Shown: in pieces, positions 1 through 5,309 of the stretch
Position numbering within the stretch: the first letter of the stretch is position 1
How the letters are laid out: each line of letters begins with the position of its first letter
Assembly: GCA_004557195.1 (NCBI GenBank)
Contig: SFER01000196.1
Span: forward strand, 1-6,091
From: Bacteroidales bacterium
GTDB taxonomy: Bacteria > Bacteroidota > Bacteroidia > Bacteroidales > Muribaculaceae
Length of the DNA: 6,091 nt
Reading direction: 5' to 3'
Made by a program: the position numbers and the translations under genes
The notes under the pieces: model-generated
What the model was told of the DNA's origin: nothing
Databases searched by the model: none
What the model saw: only the letters and a program-made list of their open reading frames with translations

Positions 1-565
1 CTGCAAAAATAGTCGCATCAAACTTATAGAACTCATCCATATCCATACGAATGTCATGCTCAAGATAGTTTTCAACATCCTTCAAATAGCGCAGATTTAC
101 TTTGGCGGAGTTTGATATCAGGTCGCACAAAGCCTTTTCAGGTGATGCTATCAAGAAGGCATATTCTCCATTATGTATAATGCTTCTCACTCCAATGGAG
201 AAAGCGTCTCGGGTGATATACTTATAATCATAATTTCCTAAAGGGGTTTGAAAACTTCGAGAATGCTTTATTGTCATGGATTGATGTGTATATACAGCTT
301 CCGGAATTAAGCCATAATACCTCAATGCCGAAGACATGGAGATGTAAGAAGGTGCATAAAGATGATTTGCTATCAATTCATTTGAAAGTGTCTTTCTCGA
401 ATATTCAGGATTGACTACATATAGCCCCCTCTTCAATCTTATGATATATCCATTCTTCTCAAGCCAAACAACCTTCTTGTCTGCCGACTTAAGTTCCGGG
501 TATAACGATTCGATTATTGATGTCGTTATTGGTATAACTCCTATTTCCTTTAATTTCCTATTCAT
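1..565 (-). CDS. AbiEi-type (type IV TA) antitoxin / transcriptional regulator, partial
   Basis: The frame is open from ATG at 565 to the left window edge (188 codons; C-terminus missing). Residues 1-50 look like the small winged-helix domain of AbiEi-family antitoxins and end in RLKRGLYVV. Residues 71-89 (APSYISMSSALRYYGLIPE) and 140-148 (ASPEKALCD) match two family hallmarks that I recognise. In this family the antitoxin represses its own promoter and counteracts an AbiEii nucleotidyltransferase toxin, usually encoded just downstream; that position is outside this window. The gene is more AT-rich than its neighbours (22 and 23 G+C per 60 bases at 1-60 and 181-240, against 38 at 3781-3840) and is rich in ATA, AGA and AGG codons, which suggests acquisition. 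The next in-frame Met is only at residue 78, so 565 is the likely start. It could also be a solitary AbiEi-like regulator. Confidence 0.82.
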   Translation of the reverse strand, partial: MNRKLKEIGVIPITTSIIESLYPELKSADKKVVWLEKNGYIIRLKRGLYVVNPEYSRKTLSNELIANHLYAPSYISMSSALRYYGLIPEAVYTHQSMTIKHSRSFQTPLGNYDYKYITRDAFSIGVRSIIHNGEYAFLIASPEKALCDLISNSAKVNLRYLKDVENYLEHDIRMDMDEFYKFDATIFA

Positions 566-569
566 GCCA

Positions 570-577
570 CAAATATA
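570..577 (-). promoter_or_regulatory. Candidate -7 box of the antitoxin gene (TATATTTG)
   Basis: The minus strand reads TATATTTG, a match to the Bacteroidetes TAnnTTTG -7 element, and the ATG follows after only four bases (TGGC). I see no convincing TTG at -33, which would fall inside the hairpin at 585-625. If real, the transcript starts at or next to the ATG, so the mRNA would be leaderless or nearly so. Confidence 0.4.
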
Positions 578-584
578 GTAAAAT

Positions 585-625
585 TTTGAACAATAAAAGA
601 ATTATTTCTTCTTTTTCTGTTCAAA
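585..625. terminator. Long AT-rich hairpin between tatD and the antitoxin gene; terminator and possible operator
   Basis: The arms 585-601 and 609-625 pair over 17 positions with a single A-A mismatch and one G-U pair when read on the minus strand; the loop is seven bases (602-608). It lies after the tatD stop and before the antitoxin start. On the plus strand it is followed by ATATTTACTTTTTT, and on the minus strand by a weaker T-rich run, so it could terminate in either direction. It also covers the -33 region of the antitoxin promoter. AbiEi antitoxins are known to bind inverted repeats at their own promoter, so an operator role is a reasonable inference. Confidence 0.55.
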
Positions 626-638
626 TATTTACTTTTTT

Positions 639-1253
639 CTATATTTTGACGAGTTTACCGGCGGTAGAAGTTACGGTCTCTCTGATATGTTTCTCTTCCA
701 CACCTCTTGTTCTTGCAACCGCCTCTATCACAGCGTCTATTTTCACTTGCGATGTGTCGGTCTCCACAAGCAGCATCTCTATCGGCACGGCTCTCACTGC
801 CTCGATGTTAAACTTTTCCCCTATGGCAAGATAGATGCCTTTGCCTGTGAGCTGCGCCGCCGTGGCAGCGTTGCCTCTGAACCCGTGAACTATCCACGGC
901 ACGCTCGACACCGCTATCTTTCGCTCGGCAAGCAGCCTGTCAAACGCCTTTACGCAATGAATTATCAACGGCTTGCCCAGTTGCTCTGCAAGCCGGACAT
1001 GATGGCGGAAAATTCTTGTCTGGGTCTCGATGTCTCCGCCTCGCAACAGGTCGAAACCACATTCTCCTATCGCCACCACTTCGGCTTTCCCGGCTACCTC
1101 ATCGAGCAATACCAAATCGACATCAGCCACTGTGTCCCAGGGATGAACGCCCACCGAATACACCTTCCCTTGCTCGGGTTGGAAACTCGAGAACGAAGCA
1201 TTTATAATGGCATCACAAGCCTCGGGATTGTGTGTGTGAACATCTACTATCAT
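639..1253 (-). CDS. TatD-family metal-dependent hydrolase, short form
   Basis: A 204-residue protein of the TatD amidohydrolase superfamily, whose members are metal-dependent phosphodiesterases/DNases. Visible metal-site residues are H6 and H8 (VDVHTH), E64 (IGECGFD), H99 (IIHC), H123 (VHGFRG) and D166 (VETD), in the family order and spacing. I chose ATG at 1253 rather than 1292 because the barrel's first strand begins MIVDVHTH and because this ATG overlaps the yidD stop as ATGA, which suggests coupled translation. At 204 residues it is about 50 shorter than classical TatD (about 260), a short type I associate with Bacteroidetes. It is the last gene of the rnpA-yidD-tatD cluster, and a hairpin follows. 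The exact substrate cannot be read from the sequence. Confidence 0.9.
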   Translation of the reverse strand: MIVDVHTHNPEACDAIINASFSSFQPEQGKVYSVGVHPWDTVADVDLVLLDEVAGKAEVVAIGECGFDLLRGGDIETQTRIFRHHVRLAEQLGKPLIIHCVKAFDRLLAERKIAVSSVPWIVHGFRGNAATAAQLTGKGIYLAIGEKFNIEAVRAVPIEMLLVETDTSQVKIDAVIEAVARTRGVEEKHIRETVTSTAGKLVKI

Positions 1254-1471
1254 GGCACCGGGTCGTAACCACTGCCTCCCCACGGATGGCAACGAAGTAT
1301 GCGTTTAATTGCAAGCCACACCCCTTTGAATGGTCCGTGCTTCTTTATCGCCTCGACAGCATATTCGCTGCATGTAGGTGTGTAGCGACACGATGGAGGC
1401 AACATTGGCGATATGCACGCCCGATAGAAGTAAATCGGCGCAAGGAGCAGCCAAGATATCAGCCGTTTCAT
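1250..1471 (-). CDS. yidD: YidD membrane protein insertion efficiency factor
   Basis: A 73-residue protein with all the hallmarks of YidD: a short hydrophobic/amphipathic N-terminus (ISWLLLAPIYFYRACISP), the CRYTPTCSEYA motif at 28-38 and the C-terminal RCHPWGGSGYDPVP. Conserved cysteines are C28, C34 and C61. The family sits at the inner face of the cytoplasmic membrane and helps the YidC insertase. The start overlaps the rnpA stop as ATGA (1471-1468), and the stop overlaps the tatD start as ATGA (1253-1250), so the three genes are probably translationally coupled. The rnpA-yidD pairing is widespread in bacteria. Length and motifs are normal. Confidence 0.97.
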   Translation of the reverse strand: MKRLISWLLLAPIYFYRACISPMLPPSCRYTPTCSEYAVEAIKKHGPFKGVWLAIKRILRCHPWGGSGYDPVP

Positions 1472-1884
1472 TGTTCTTCGGGTTTTCTATCCTGTTCCCC
1501 TATCTTCAATGTCATCTTTTCGAGCGCCTCTTTTATTCGCTCCTCGATATGAGCATAGTCGGAGATGCGGTCCGAGAGATAAAGGAATGCCACTTCCACT
1601 ATCACCCCCTCTTCATGACATTTGTCGAGGAATGTGTGCCTGTTGAGACGATATGCCTCGCGAACTCTCCGGCGCAGCAACACTCTATCCACGGCATGGC
1701 GTATCTTTTTCTTGGGAATGGTAATGAGAAACTTGCATCCTGCATATTCCCCTTCCGCCACTCTCCTCGCGGAAAACACCACTCTCAACGGATAGACAAT
1801 GAATGCCTTCCCGTCCTTAAACAAATTGTCCACCGCTATGCGGCTGCGCAATTTCTCATATTTGTAGAGTCTGTTTCCTTGCAT
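1468..1884 (-). CDS. rnpA: Ribonuclease P protein component
   Basis: The protein subunit of RNase P, which with the catalytic RNA removes 5' leaders from pre-tRNAs. From ATG at 1884 it is 138 residues, close to the usual size. The N-terminus (YKYEKLRSR) and the basic helix around 61-82 (IRHAVDRVLLRRRVREAYRLNR) identify it. The normally conserved Asn of the RNR signature is Val here (V68, codon GTG). An upstream in-frame ATG at 1944 would add 20 residues, but that extension spans a terminator stem and the TATCTTTGC promoter box, so I prefer 1884. The gene lies 84 nt after hemD, and its stop overlaps the yidD ATG. Confidence 0.93.
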   Translation of the reverse strand: MQGNRLYKYEKLRSRIAVDNLFKDGKAFIVYPLRVVFSARRVAEGEYAGCKFLITIPKKKIRHAVDRVLLRRRVREAYRLNRHTFLDKCHEEGVIVEVAFLYLSDRISDYAHIEERIKEALEKMTLKIGEQDRKPEEQ

Positions 1885-1897
1885 TTCTCTGAGAAAT

Positions 1898-1948
1898 AAA
1901 AAACACCTTGCAATATCTGCGCAAAGATAGCGAAATAAGTGCAAGGTG
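1898..1948 (-). terminator. Hairpin terminator between hemD and rnpA with a promoter box in its loop
   Basis: On the minus strand CACCTTGCA (1948-1940) pairs exactly with TGCAAGGTG (1912-1904), and six T follow (1903-1898), as in an intrinsic terminator. The loop is unusually large (27 nt, 1939-1913), but it contains a small inner stem (TATC/GATA) that could stack on the outer one. The loop also holds the TATCTTTGC box. It lies 20 nt past the hemD stop, which fits attenuation of read-through from the upstream genes. Confidence 0.55.
1921..1929 (-). promoter_or_regulatory. Promoter -7 box of rnpA-yidD-tatD (TATCTTTGC)
   Basis: TATCTTTGC is a full match to the Bacteroidetes -7 consensus. The expected start site, a few bases downstream (about 1917-1915), leaves a leader of about 30 nt before the rnpA ATG at 1884. 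The -33 region is only T-rich, with no clear TTG at 19-20 bases. The position supports the shorter RnpA start. Confidence 0.6.
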
Positions 1949-1968
1949 AAAAAAAATCAAAACAAAAA

Positions 1969-2742
1969 CTATTCTTTGTCGGCGTGCTTATCCAAATACA
2001 AGGATATAGCCGCTGTCATCGACGGAGCTTCGGGCGATGGAGCCTCAATGTCGAGTCTGAGCCCGGCATTTTTGATTGCCGCTGCTGTAGTCGAGCCGAG
2101 ACATCCTATCACGATATCACCCTGCTGGAATTCGGGGAAATTCTTCATCAACGAATCCACTCCCGCGGGGCTGAAGAAGATGAGCATATCATAGTCGAAA
2201 GCCTCATCAGGTCCGAAGTCGTTGCTCACCGTGCGATACATCACCGCCTTGGTATAGTCGATACCTATTTTCTCGATGATGCTTAGATTGTCTTTGTGAA
2301 CATCCGACACCGGCAAGAGGAATTTCTCCTTGGAATGTTTGTTGATATATGCCATCAAAGCCGCGTCGTCGAGTTTTCCTGTTTCACCTGCAAAGATTTT
2401 GCGCTTGCGATACACGATATATTTCTGAAGATACAATGCTATTGCCTCTGATGTGCAGAAATATTTCATTGTGTCGGGAATCGCCACCCTCATCTCCTGG
2501 CAGAGTTGAAAGAAATGGTCTATTGCAGTGCGAGCCGTGAAAATTATTGCTGTAAATTCCGACAAATTGATTTTTTGCTGTCTGAATTCTTTCGCTGTAA
2601 GACCTTCAACCTTGATGAAAGGACGGAATACGACCTCAACTCCATATTTTTTCTCTATTTCAAAATAGGGTGATTTTTCCGAGCCGGGCCTTAACGGGTA
2701 TAATTTCGACGGTGCAAAGATACAAAATAAAATAGAGAGCAT
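1969..2742 (-). CDS. hemD: Uroporphyrinogen-III synthase-like protein (HemD family)
   Basis: A 257-residue protein of the HemD fold, in the form I recognise from Bacteroidetes: SEKSPYF near the N-terminus (21-27), FRPFIKVEGL (39-48), TAIIFTARTAIDHFF (64-78), the segment MKYFCTSEAIALYLQKYIVYRKRKIF (92-117), PVSDVHKD (144-151), YRTVSNDF (169-176), FFSPAG (189-194) and EAPSPEAPSMTAA (233-245). HemD family members cyclise hydroxymethylbilane to uroporphyrinogen III. Many Bacteroidales are haem auxotrophs, so the role of this copy is less certain. ATG 2742 is the only canonical start in frame before residue 84, yet it lies inside the DUF4271 gene and creates an 83-nt overlap. The first 15 or so residues match the family poorly. 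A terminator-like hairpin follows the stop. Confidence 0.85.
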   Translation of the reverse strand: MLSILFCIFAPSKLYPLRPGSEKSPYFEIEKKYGVEVVFRPFIKVEGLTAKEFRQQKINLSEFTAIIFTARTAIDHFFQLCQEMRVAIPDTMKYFCTSEAIALYLQKYIVYRKRKIFAGETGKLDDAALMAYINKHSKEKFLLPVSDVHKDNLSIIEKIGIDYTKAVMYRTVSNDFGPDEAFDYDMLIFFSPAGVDSLMKNFPEFQQGDIVIGCLGSTTAAAIKNAGLRLDIEAPSPEAPSMTAAISLYLDKHADKE

Positions 2743-3517
2743 GTTGCATTTTTGTGAAAAAAATTCTAAAACCCTTTATAATAAAGGCTATTCGTAGCAA
2801 AATGAAAGCAATTATGGACATATATAGCCACATTTCCACATCTCCCGATGTGATATTTAGAGCCATTACCATGGGCAAAATTATGATGCCCATTAGCGAT
2901 TGCGAAGCAATGTAGCCCTCTTTCCATATCTTCGAGTGTTGCCCGGTGGTGGCGAAGGTGTAGCCGAGCAGAGAATATGCCACACTCTGGAAAAAATAGA
3001 GTGCTCCCGCTCCCAATATCGACACCGGAAGCGCCGCCCACAGCATCGGCATCCCGAAATTCACTGTCCCGCTGTGTAGCATCAGATAAAATTGCATTAT
3101 CCCTTGGCACACACAACTGTTGACTATACACACCACTATCGCATAAATTTCGTTGATGGTGGTGTGGTCTTCAAACATATTTTCACGCAGTTTCACCGCA
3201 AACAGGTGGTGAAATTGCAGTTTGAAAAATTTATAGCCCCTAAGAAACCTCGACGAAAGGAGCACAAACATGAGGATGAGCATCGCGCTCACCACATTCA
3301 CTATCACAGGCGACGAGTTGTATTCTCTTCCGGGTAGCCCGCCATGCTGCATCTCATCGGCAATTTCGGAGAAGTAGCCCGCGGCATCTTCGCTAATGCT
3401 CATCGGCACATCCTGCCCCACAACGCTCTGAAACAGCGCTGTGTCGCTCTTCAAGGAGAGCATTGTCTCGGGCAAGGCTGCTTCCCCTGCTATGCTGTCG
3501 TTTATTGCCTCTTCCAT
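2660..3517 (-). CDS. DUF4271 family multi-pass membrane protein
   Basis: A 285-residue protein of unknown function that I recognise as DUF4271, found in Bacteroidetes next to hemD. About 70 polar, acidic N-terminal residues are followed by hydrophobic segments at roughly 71-88, 122-147, 157-188, 205-222, 229-248 and 259-275, so five to seven membrane passes are likely. The loop KGFRIFFTK (248-256) followed by YFILYLCTVEIIP (262-274) is typical of the family C-terminus. The start lies 2 nt after the LOG-family gene's stop. The 3' end overlaps the HemD frame by 83 nt and adds a polar tail (VKARLGKITLF). No catalytic motif is visible. Membrane location is inferred from hydrophobicity only. Confidence 0.82.
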   Translation of the reverse strand: MEEAINDSIAGEAALPETMLSLKSDTALFQSVVGQDVPMSISEDAAGYFSEIADEMQHGGLPGREYNSSPVIVNVVSAMLILMFVLLSSRFLRGYKFFKLQFHHLFAVKLRENMFEDHTTINEIYAIVVCIVNSCVCQGIMQFYLMLHSGTVNFGMPMLWAALPVSILGAGALYFFQSVAYSLLGYTFATTGQHSKIWKEGYIASQSLMGIIILPMVMALNITSGDVEMWLYMSIIAFILLRIAFIIKGFRIFFTKMQHALYFILYLCTVEIIPVKARLGKITLF

Positions 3518-3519
3518 AC

Positions 3520-4107
3520 CTAATACTTATTTTCGGGTTGCTCGGCATGGAAATCGATGCTTTCGAGATATTCCACTGCCTCGGATGCGGTCGCTGCCAC
3601 ATGCCACAAGCCTCGATGAGACTCTTTCATGAGGTGCTCGTCTATCGCGGTGTCGAGCATTTTAATCAAGTTGTCGTAATAACCCATGATGTTGAGAATC
3701 ACGATAGGCTTCACCCACAATCCCAGTTGGCTCCAGGTGATAGCCTCAAGCAGTTCTTCCAGAGTGCCGCAACCGCCGGGGAGCGCTATCACGGCATCGG
3801 TGAGGCGAGCCATTGTGTGCTTGCGGCTGTGCATGTCGGCTGTGACGATGGTGCGAGAGAGACGGTCGTAATTCCAGCCGTTGTCCACCATAAATTGTGG
3901 TATCACGCCGATGGCTGTGCCGCCGGAGTCAAGCACGCCATCGCTAACGGCACGCATCACTCCGTCGCGCCCCGCGCCACACACACATTCCCATCCACGG
4001 CGTGCCATGAGCGTGCCGAGGGTGTATGCCTCGTCGTAGTATTCTTTTCTGCCGTGAGAGCCGGAGGCTCCGAAAATGCACACACTATGTCGCTTTTCTA
4101 TAGCCAT
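3520..4107 (-). CDS. LOG-family cytokinin riboside 5'-monophosphate phosphoribohydrolase (TIGR00730-like)
   Basis: A 195-residue Rossmann-type protein of the LOG / 'putative lysine decarboxylase' family. These enzymes hydrolyse nucleoside 5'-monophosphates such as cytokinin ribotides or AMP to a free base and ribose 5-phosphate. Visible motifs are the N-terminal strand VCIFGASGS (9-17), GAGRDGVM (44-51, in place of the more usual GGGxxGLM), MHSRKHTM (92-99, which includes the conserved Arg) and the hallmark PGGCGTLEE (110-118) with its catalytic Glu. The length is normal. The start overlaps the end of the epimerase gene by 10 nt, and the DUF4271 ATG follows 2 nt after the stop, so it sits within one transcription unit. 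The bacterial role of such enzymes outside plant-associated species is unclear. Confidence 0.9.
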   Translation of the reverse strand: MAIEKRHSVCIFGASGSHGRKEYYDEAYTLGTLMARRGWECVCGAGRDGVMRAVSDGVLDSGGTAIGVIPQFMVDNGWNYDRLSRTIVTADMHSRKHTMARLTDAVIALPGGCGTLEELLEAITWSQLGLWVKPIVILNIMGYYDNLIKMLDTAIDEHLMKESHRGLWHVAATASEAVEYLESIDFHAEQPENKY

Positions 4108-5108
4108 CCTTCTTGTTTATACCATTTTACAGCCTCCTCGATACCTCGCTCGAGCGGATATTCAATCTTGAAACCGAAATCTTTCTTTGCCTCGCTCACA
4201 TCGCAACTCCAGTTCCGCACCTTGAGGATGTTGTATTTGTCGCGGTTGAGCGTGCTCGGCTTCATGGTGATAGTGCCCCAATAGTCGGATATGGCACACA
4301 CCATTTTCACAATAAAGAGCGGACACACCACCGGCAACACGAATTTCTTGCCAAGCGCTTTCTTTGCCATATCGCGGAATTCTTTCTGGGTGTAAGCCTT
4401 GTCTTCCGATATGTTATACACCTTGTTGGTGTTGCCCGATTCGAGAGCATCCAGCATAGCGCGGGTGAGGTCTTCGACATATATGAATGTGAGCAACTGT
4501 CGCTTAAATCCCACACTGAAGTCGAAGCCCTTCTTTATGCTCTTGAACATGAGGTAATAGTCTTTCTCATGAGGTCCATACACACCTGTAGTGCGGAAAA
4601 TAATATATGGCACAGTGGATTGGCATTGCAAATAGGTTTCTGCCTTGAGTTTCGATACTCCATATTTAGTTTCGGGATGCGGAATAGGACGTGAAGGAAT
4701 AGGCTCGTAGGTGTCTTCATCACCGCCACCCACAGCGCTAAGGCTGCTCATCATGAGGAATGCCTGCGGTTGCGCCTCCAGCGATATGAGAGTATCTACG
4801 AAAAGTTTCAGATAATCGTAATTCACAGTGTTGAAGGCAAGAAAATTCACTGCTTTTGTGGCACCGAGGTTGTGGATGATATAGTCCCAGCGACCATTCT
4901 CGGCAATGGCATCGCACAACTGCTTTTTCAAGGCGTCGGCATCGCTGAAATCGAGTTCAAGGAAATGAATCCGCTCATCGGTGAGGTATTCTCGCGATGT
5001 GGTTTTGCGCACTGCCGCCCAGGTTTCATACCCGCGCTTGAGTGCTTCCTTTACTATATATCCGCCGATAAATCCACCGGCACCGGTTACTAAAATTTTC
5101 TTCGACAT
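4098..5108 (-). CDS. NAD(P)-dependent epimerase/dehydratase-like protein (extended SDR)
   Basis: A 336-residue extended short-chain dehydrogenase/reductase. The N-terminal cofactor motif is TGAGGFIGG (8-16). The active site shows MMSSLSAVG (119-127, candidate catalytic Ser) and YGVSK (149-153, Tyr and Lys), and FRTTGVYGP (171-179) is the strand-loop typical of nucleotide-sugar epimerases and reductases. The substrate cannot be assigned; sugar-nucleotide or dihydroflavonol-reductase-like chemistry is possible. I chose ATG 5108 because MSKKILVTGAGG is the canonical beginning. The upstream in-frame ATG at 5162 would place the TAACTTTG promoter inside the gene. It is the first gene of the minus-strand operon, and its stop overlaps the LOG-family gene's start. 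Confidence 0.88.
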   Translation of the reverse strand: MSKKILVTGAGGFIGGYIVKEALKRGYETWAAVRKTTSREYLTDERIHFLELDFSDADALKKQLCDAIAENGRWDYIIHNLGATKAVNFLAFNTVNYDYLKLFVDTLISLEAQPQAFLMMSSLSAVGGGDEDTYEPIPSRPIPHPETKYGVSKLKAETYLQCQSTVPYIIFRTTGVYGPHEKDYYLMFKSIKKGFDFSVGFKRQLLTFIYVEDLTRAMLDALESGNTNKVYNISEDKAYTQKEFRDMAKKALGKKFVLPVVCPLFIVKMVCAISDYWGTITMKPSTLNRDKYNILKVRNWSCDVSEAKKDFGFKIEYPLERGIEEAVKWYKQEGWL

Positions 5109-5131
5109 ATCAATTTTCTGAAATGAGACTT

Positions 5132-5162
5132 CAAAGTTACAACAAATAGCGGCTACATGCAA
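5132..5162 (-). promoter_or_regulatory. Promoter of the epimerase operon (TTG-N20-TAACTTTG)
   Basis: On the minus strand TTG at 5162-5160 is followed by 20 bases and then TAACTTTG at 5139-5132, a good fit to the Bacteroidetes -33/-7 promoter. It predicts a start near 5127 and a leader of about 20 nt before ATG 5108. The -33 TTG is formed by the end of the T tract of the preceding terminator. This is the best promoter in the window by spacing. Confidence 0.7.
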
Positions 5163-5193
5163 AAAAAAATCGATGCTACCTAAGCATCGATTT
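5161..5193 (-). terminator. Intrinsic terminator of the small-RNA unit
   Basis: The minus strand has an exact 11-bp stem (5193-5183 with 5177-5167, AAATCGATGCT/AGCATCGATTT) and a 5-base loop. The T run at its 3' side covers nine T at 5169-5161, of which three belong to the stem. The plus-strand side has no T tract (CAAATAAACC), so it works only leftward. No minus-strand protein gene lies upstream within the window, which is why I assign it to a non-coding transcript. Confidence 0.75.
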
Positions 5194-5297
5194 CAAATAA
5201 ACCCTAAAACCTAAAAATTAACCTTTTTTCTAAAGAGTTGGTTGTCATCCCGACAACCAATCTTACTTAACCTTAAATCTAATACCATGAAAAACAC
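5161..5297 (-). ncRNA. Candidate small RNA, about 137 nt, between its own promoter and terminator
   Basis: The unit is bounded by a TACCTTTGC -7 box (5309-5301) and the intrinsic terminator at 5193-5161. In the middle an exact 9-bp hairpin (5260-5252 with 5246-5238, TTGGTTGTC/GACAACCAA, 5-base loop) is flanked by two direct copies of AAGGTTAA (5274-5267 and 5225-5218), followed by the A/T/G-rich stretch TTTTTAGGTTTTAGGG. This resembles the general architecture described for Bacteroidales-specific RNA motifs such as Bacteroidales-1, but I cannot confirm family membership by eye. A 25-codon frame (ATG 5288 to TAG 5211) lies inside it, so a micropeptide mRNA is the alternative. The 5' end is an estimate. 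Confidence 0.6.
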
Positions 5298-5300
5298 ATT

Positions 5301-5309
5301 GCAAAGGTA
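5301..5309 (-). promoter_or_regulatory. Promoter -7 box of the candidate small RNA (TACCTTTGC)
   Basis: The minus strand reads TACCTTTGC, matching TAnnTTTG. A TTG lies 16 bases upstream, shorter than the preferred 19-20, so the -33 element is uncertain. The predicted start is around 5297, which gives an RNA ending at the T tract near 5161. Confidence 0.5.

Noticed and set aside
687..1268. 193-codon plus-strand frame opposite tatD
   Set aside because: The minus strand encodes a TatD protein with all its metal-site residues; the antisense translation resembles no family.
1885..1944. 20-residue N-terminal extension of RnpA from ATG 1944
   Set aside because: It would translate through the terminator stem and the TATCTTTGC box and has no similarity to RnpA N-termini; ATG 1884 fits the family.
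2715..2722. TATCTTTG promoter-like box at the end of the DUF4271 gene
   Set aside because: It is the codons for Tyr-Leu-Cys in the conserved YLC segment, it lies after the only HemD start codon, and there is no -33 element. A transcript from here could not encode HemD from ATG 2742.
3463..4284. 273-codon plus-strand open frame opposite the LOG-family gene
   Set aside because: It runs antisense across the LOG-family gene, its translation has no recognisable domain and is rich in His, Cys and Arg, and the minus-strand frame has clear family motifs. It is a shadow of the G+C-rich coding strand.
5109..5162. 18-residue N-terminal extension of the epimerase from ATG 5162
   Set aside because: It overlaps the TTG-N20-TAACTTTG promoter, and the Rossmann fold starts naturally at MSKKILVTG.
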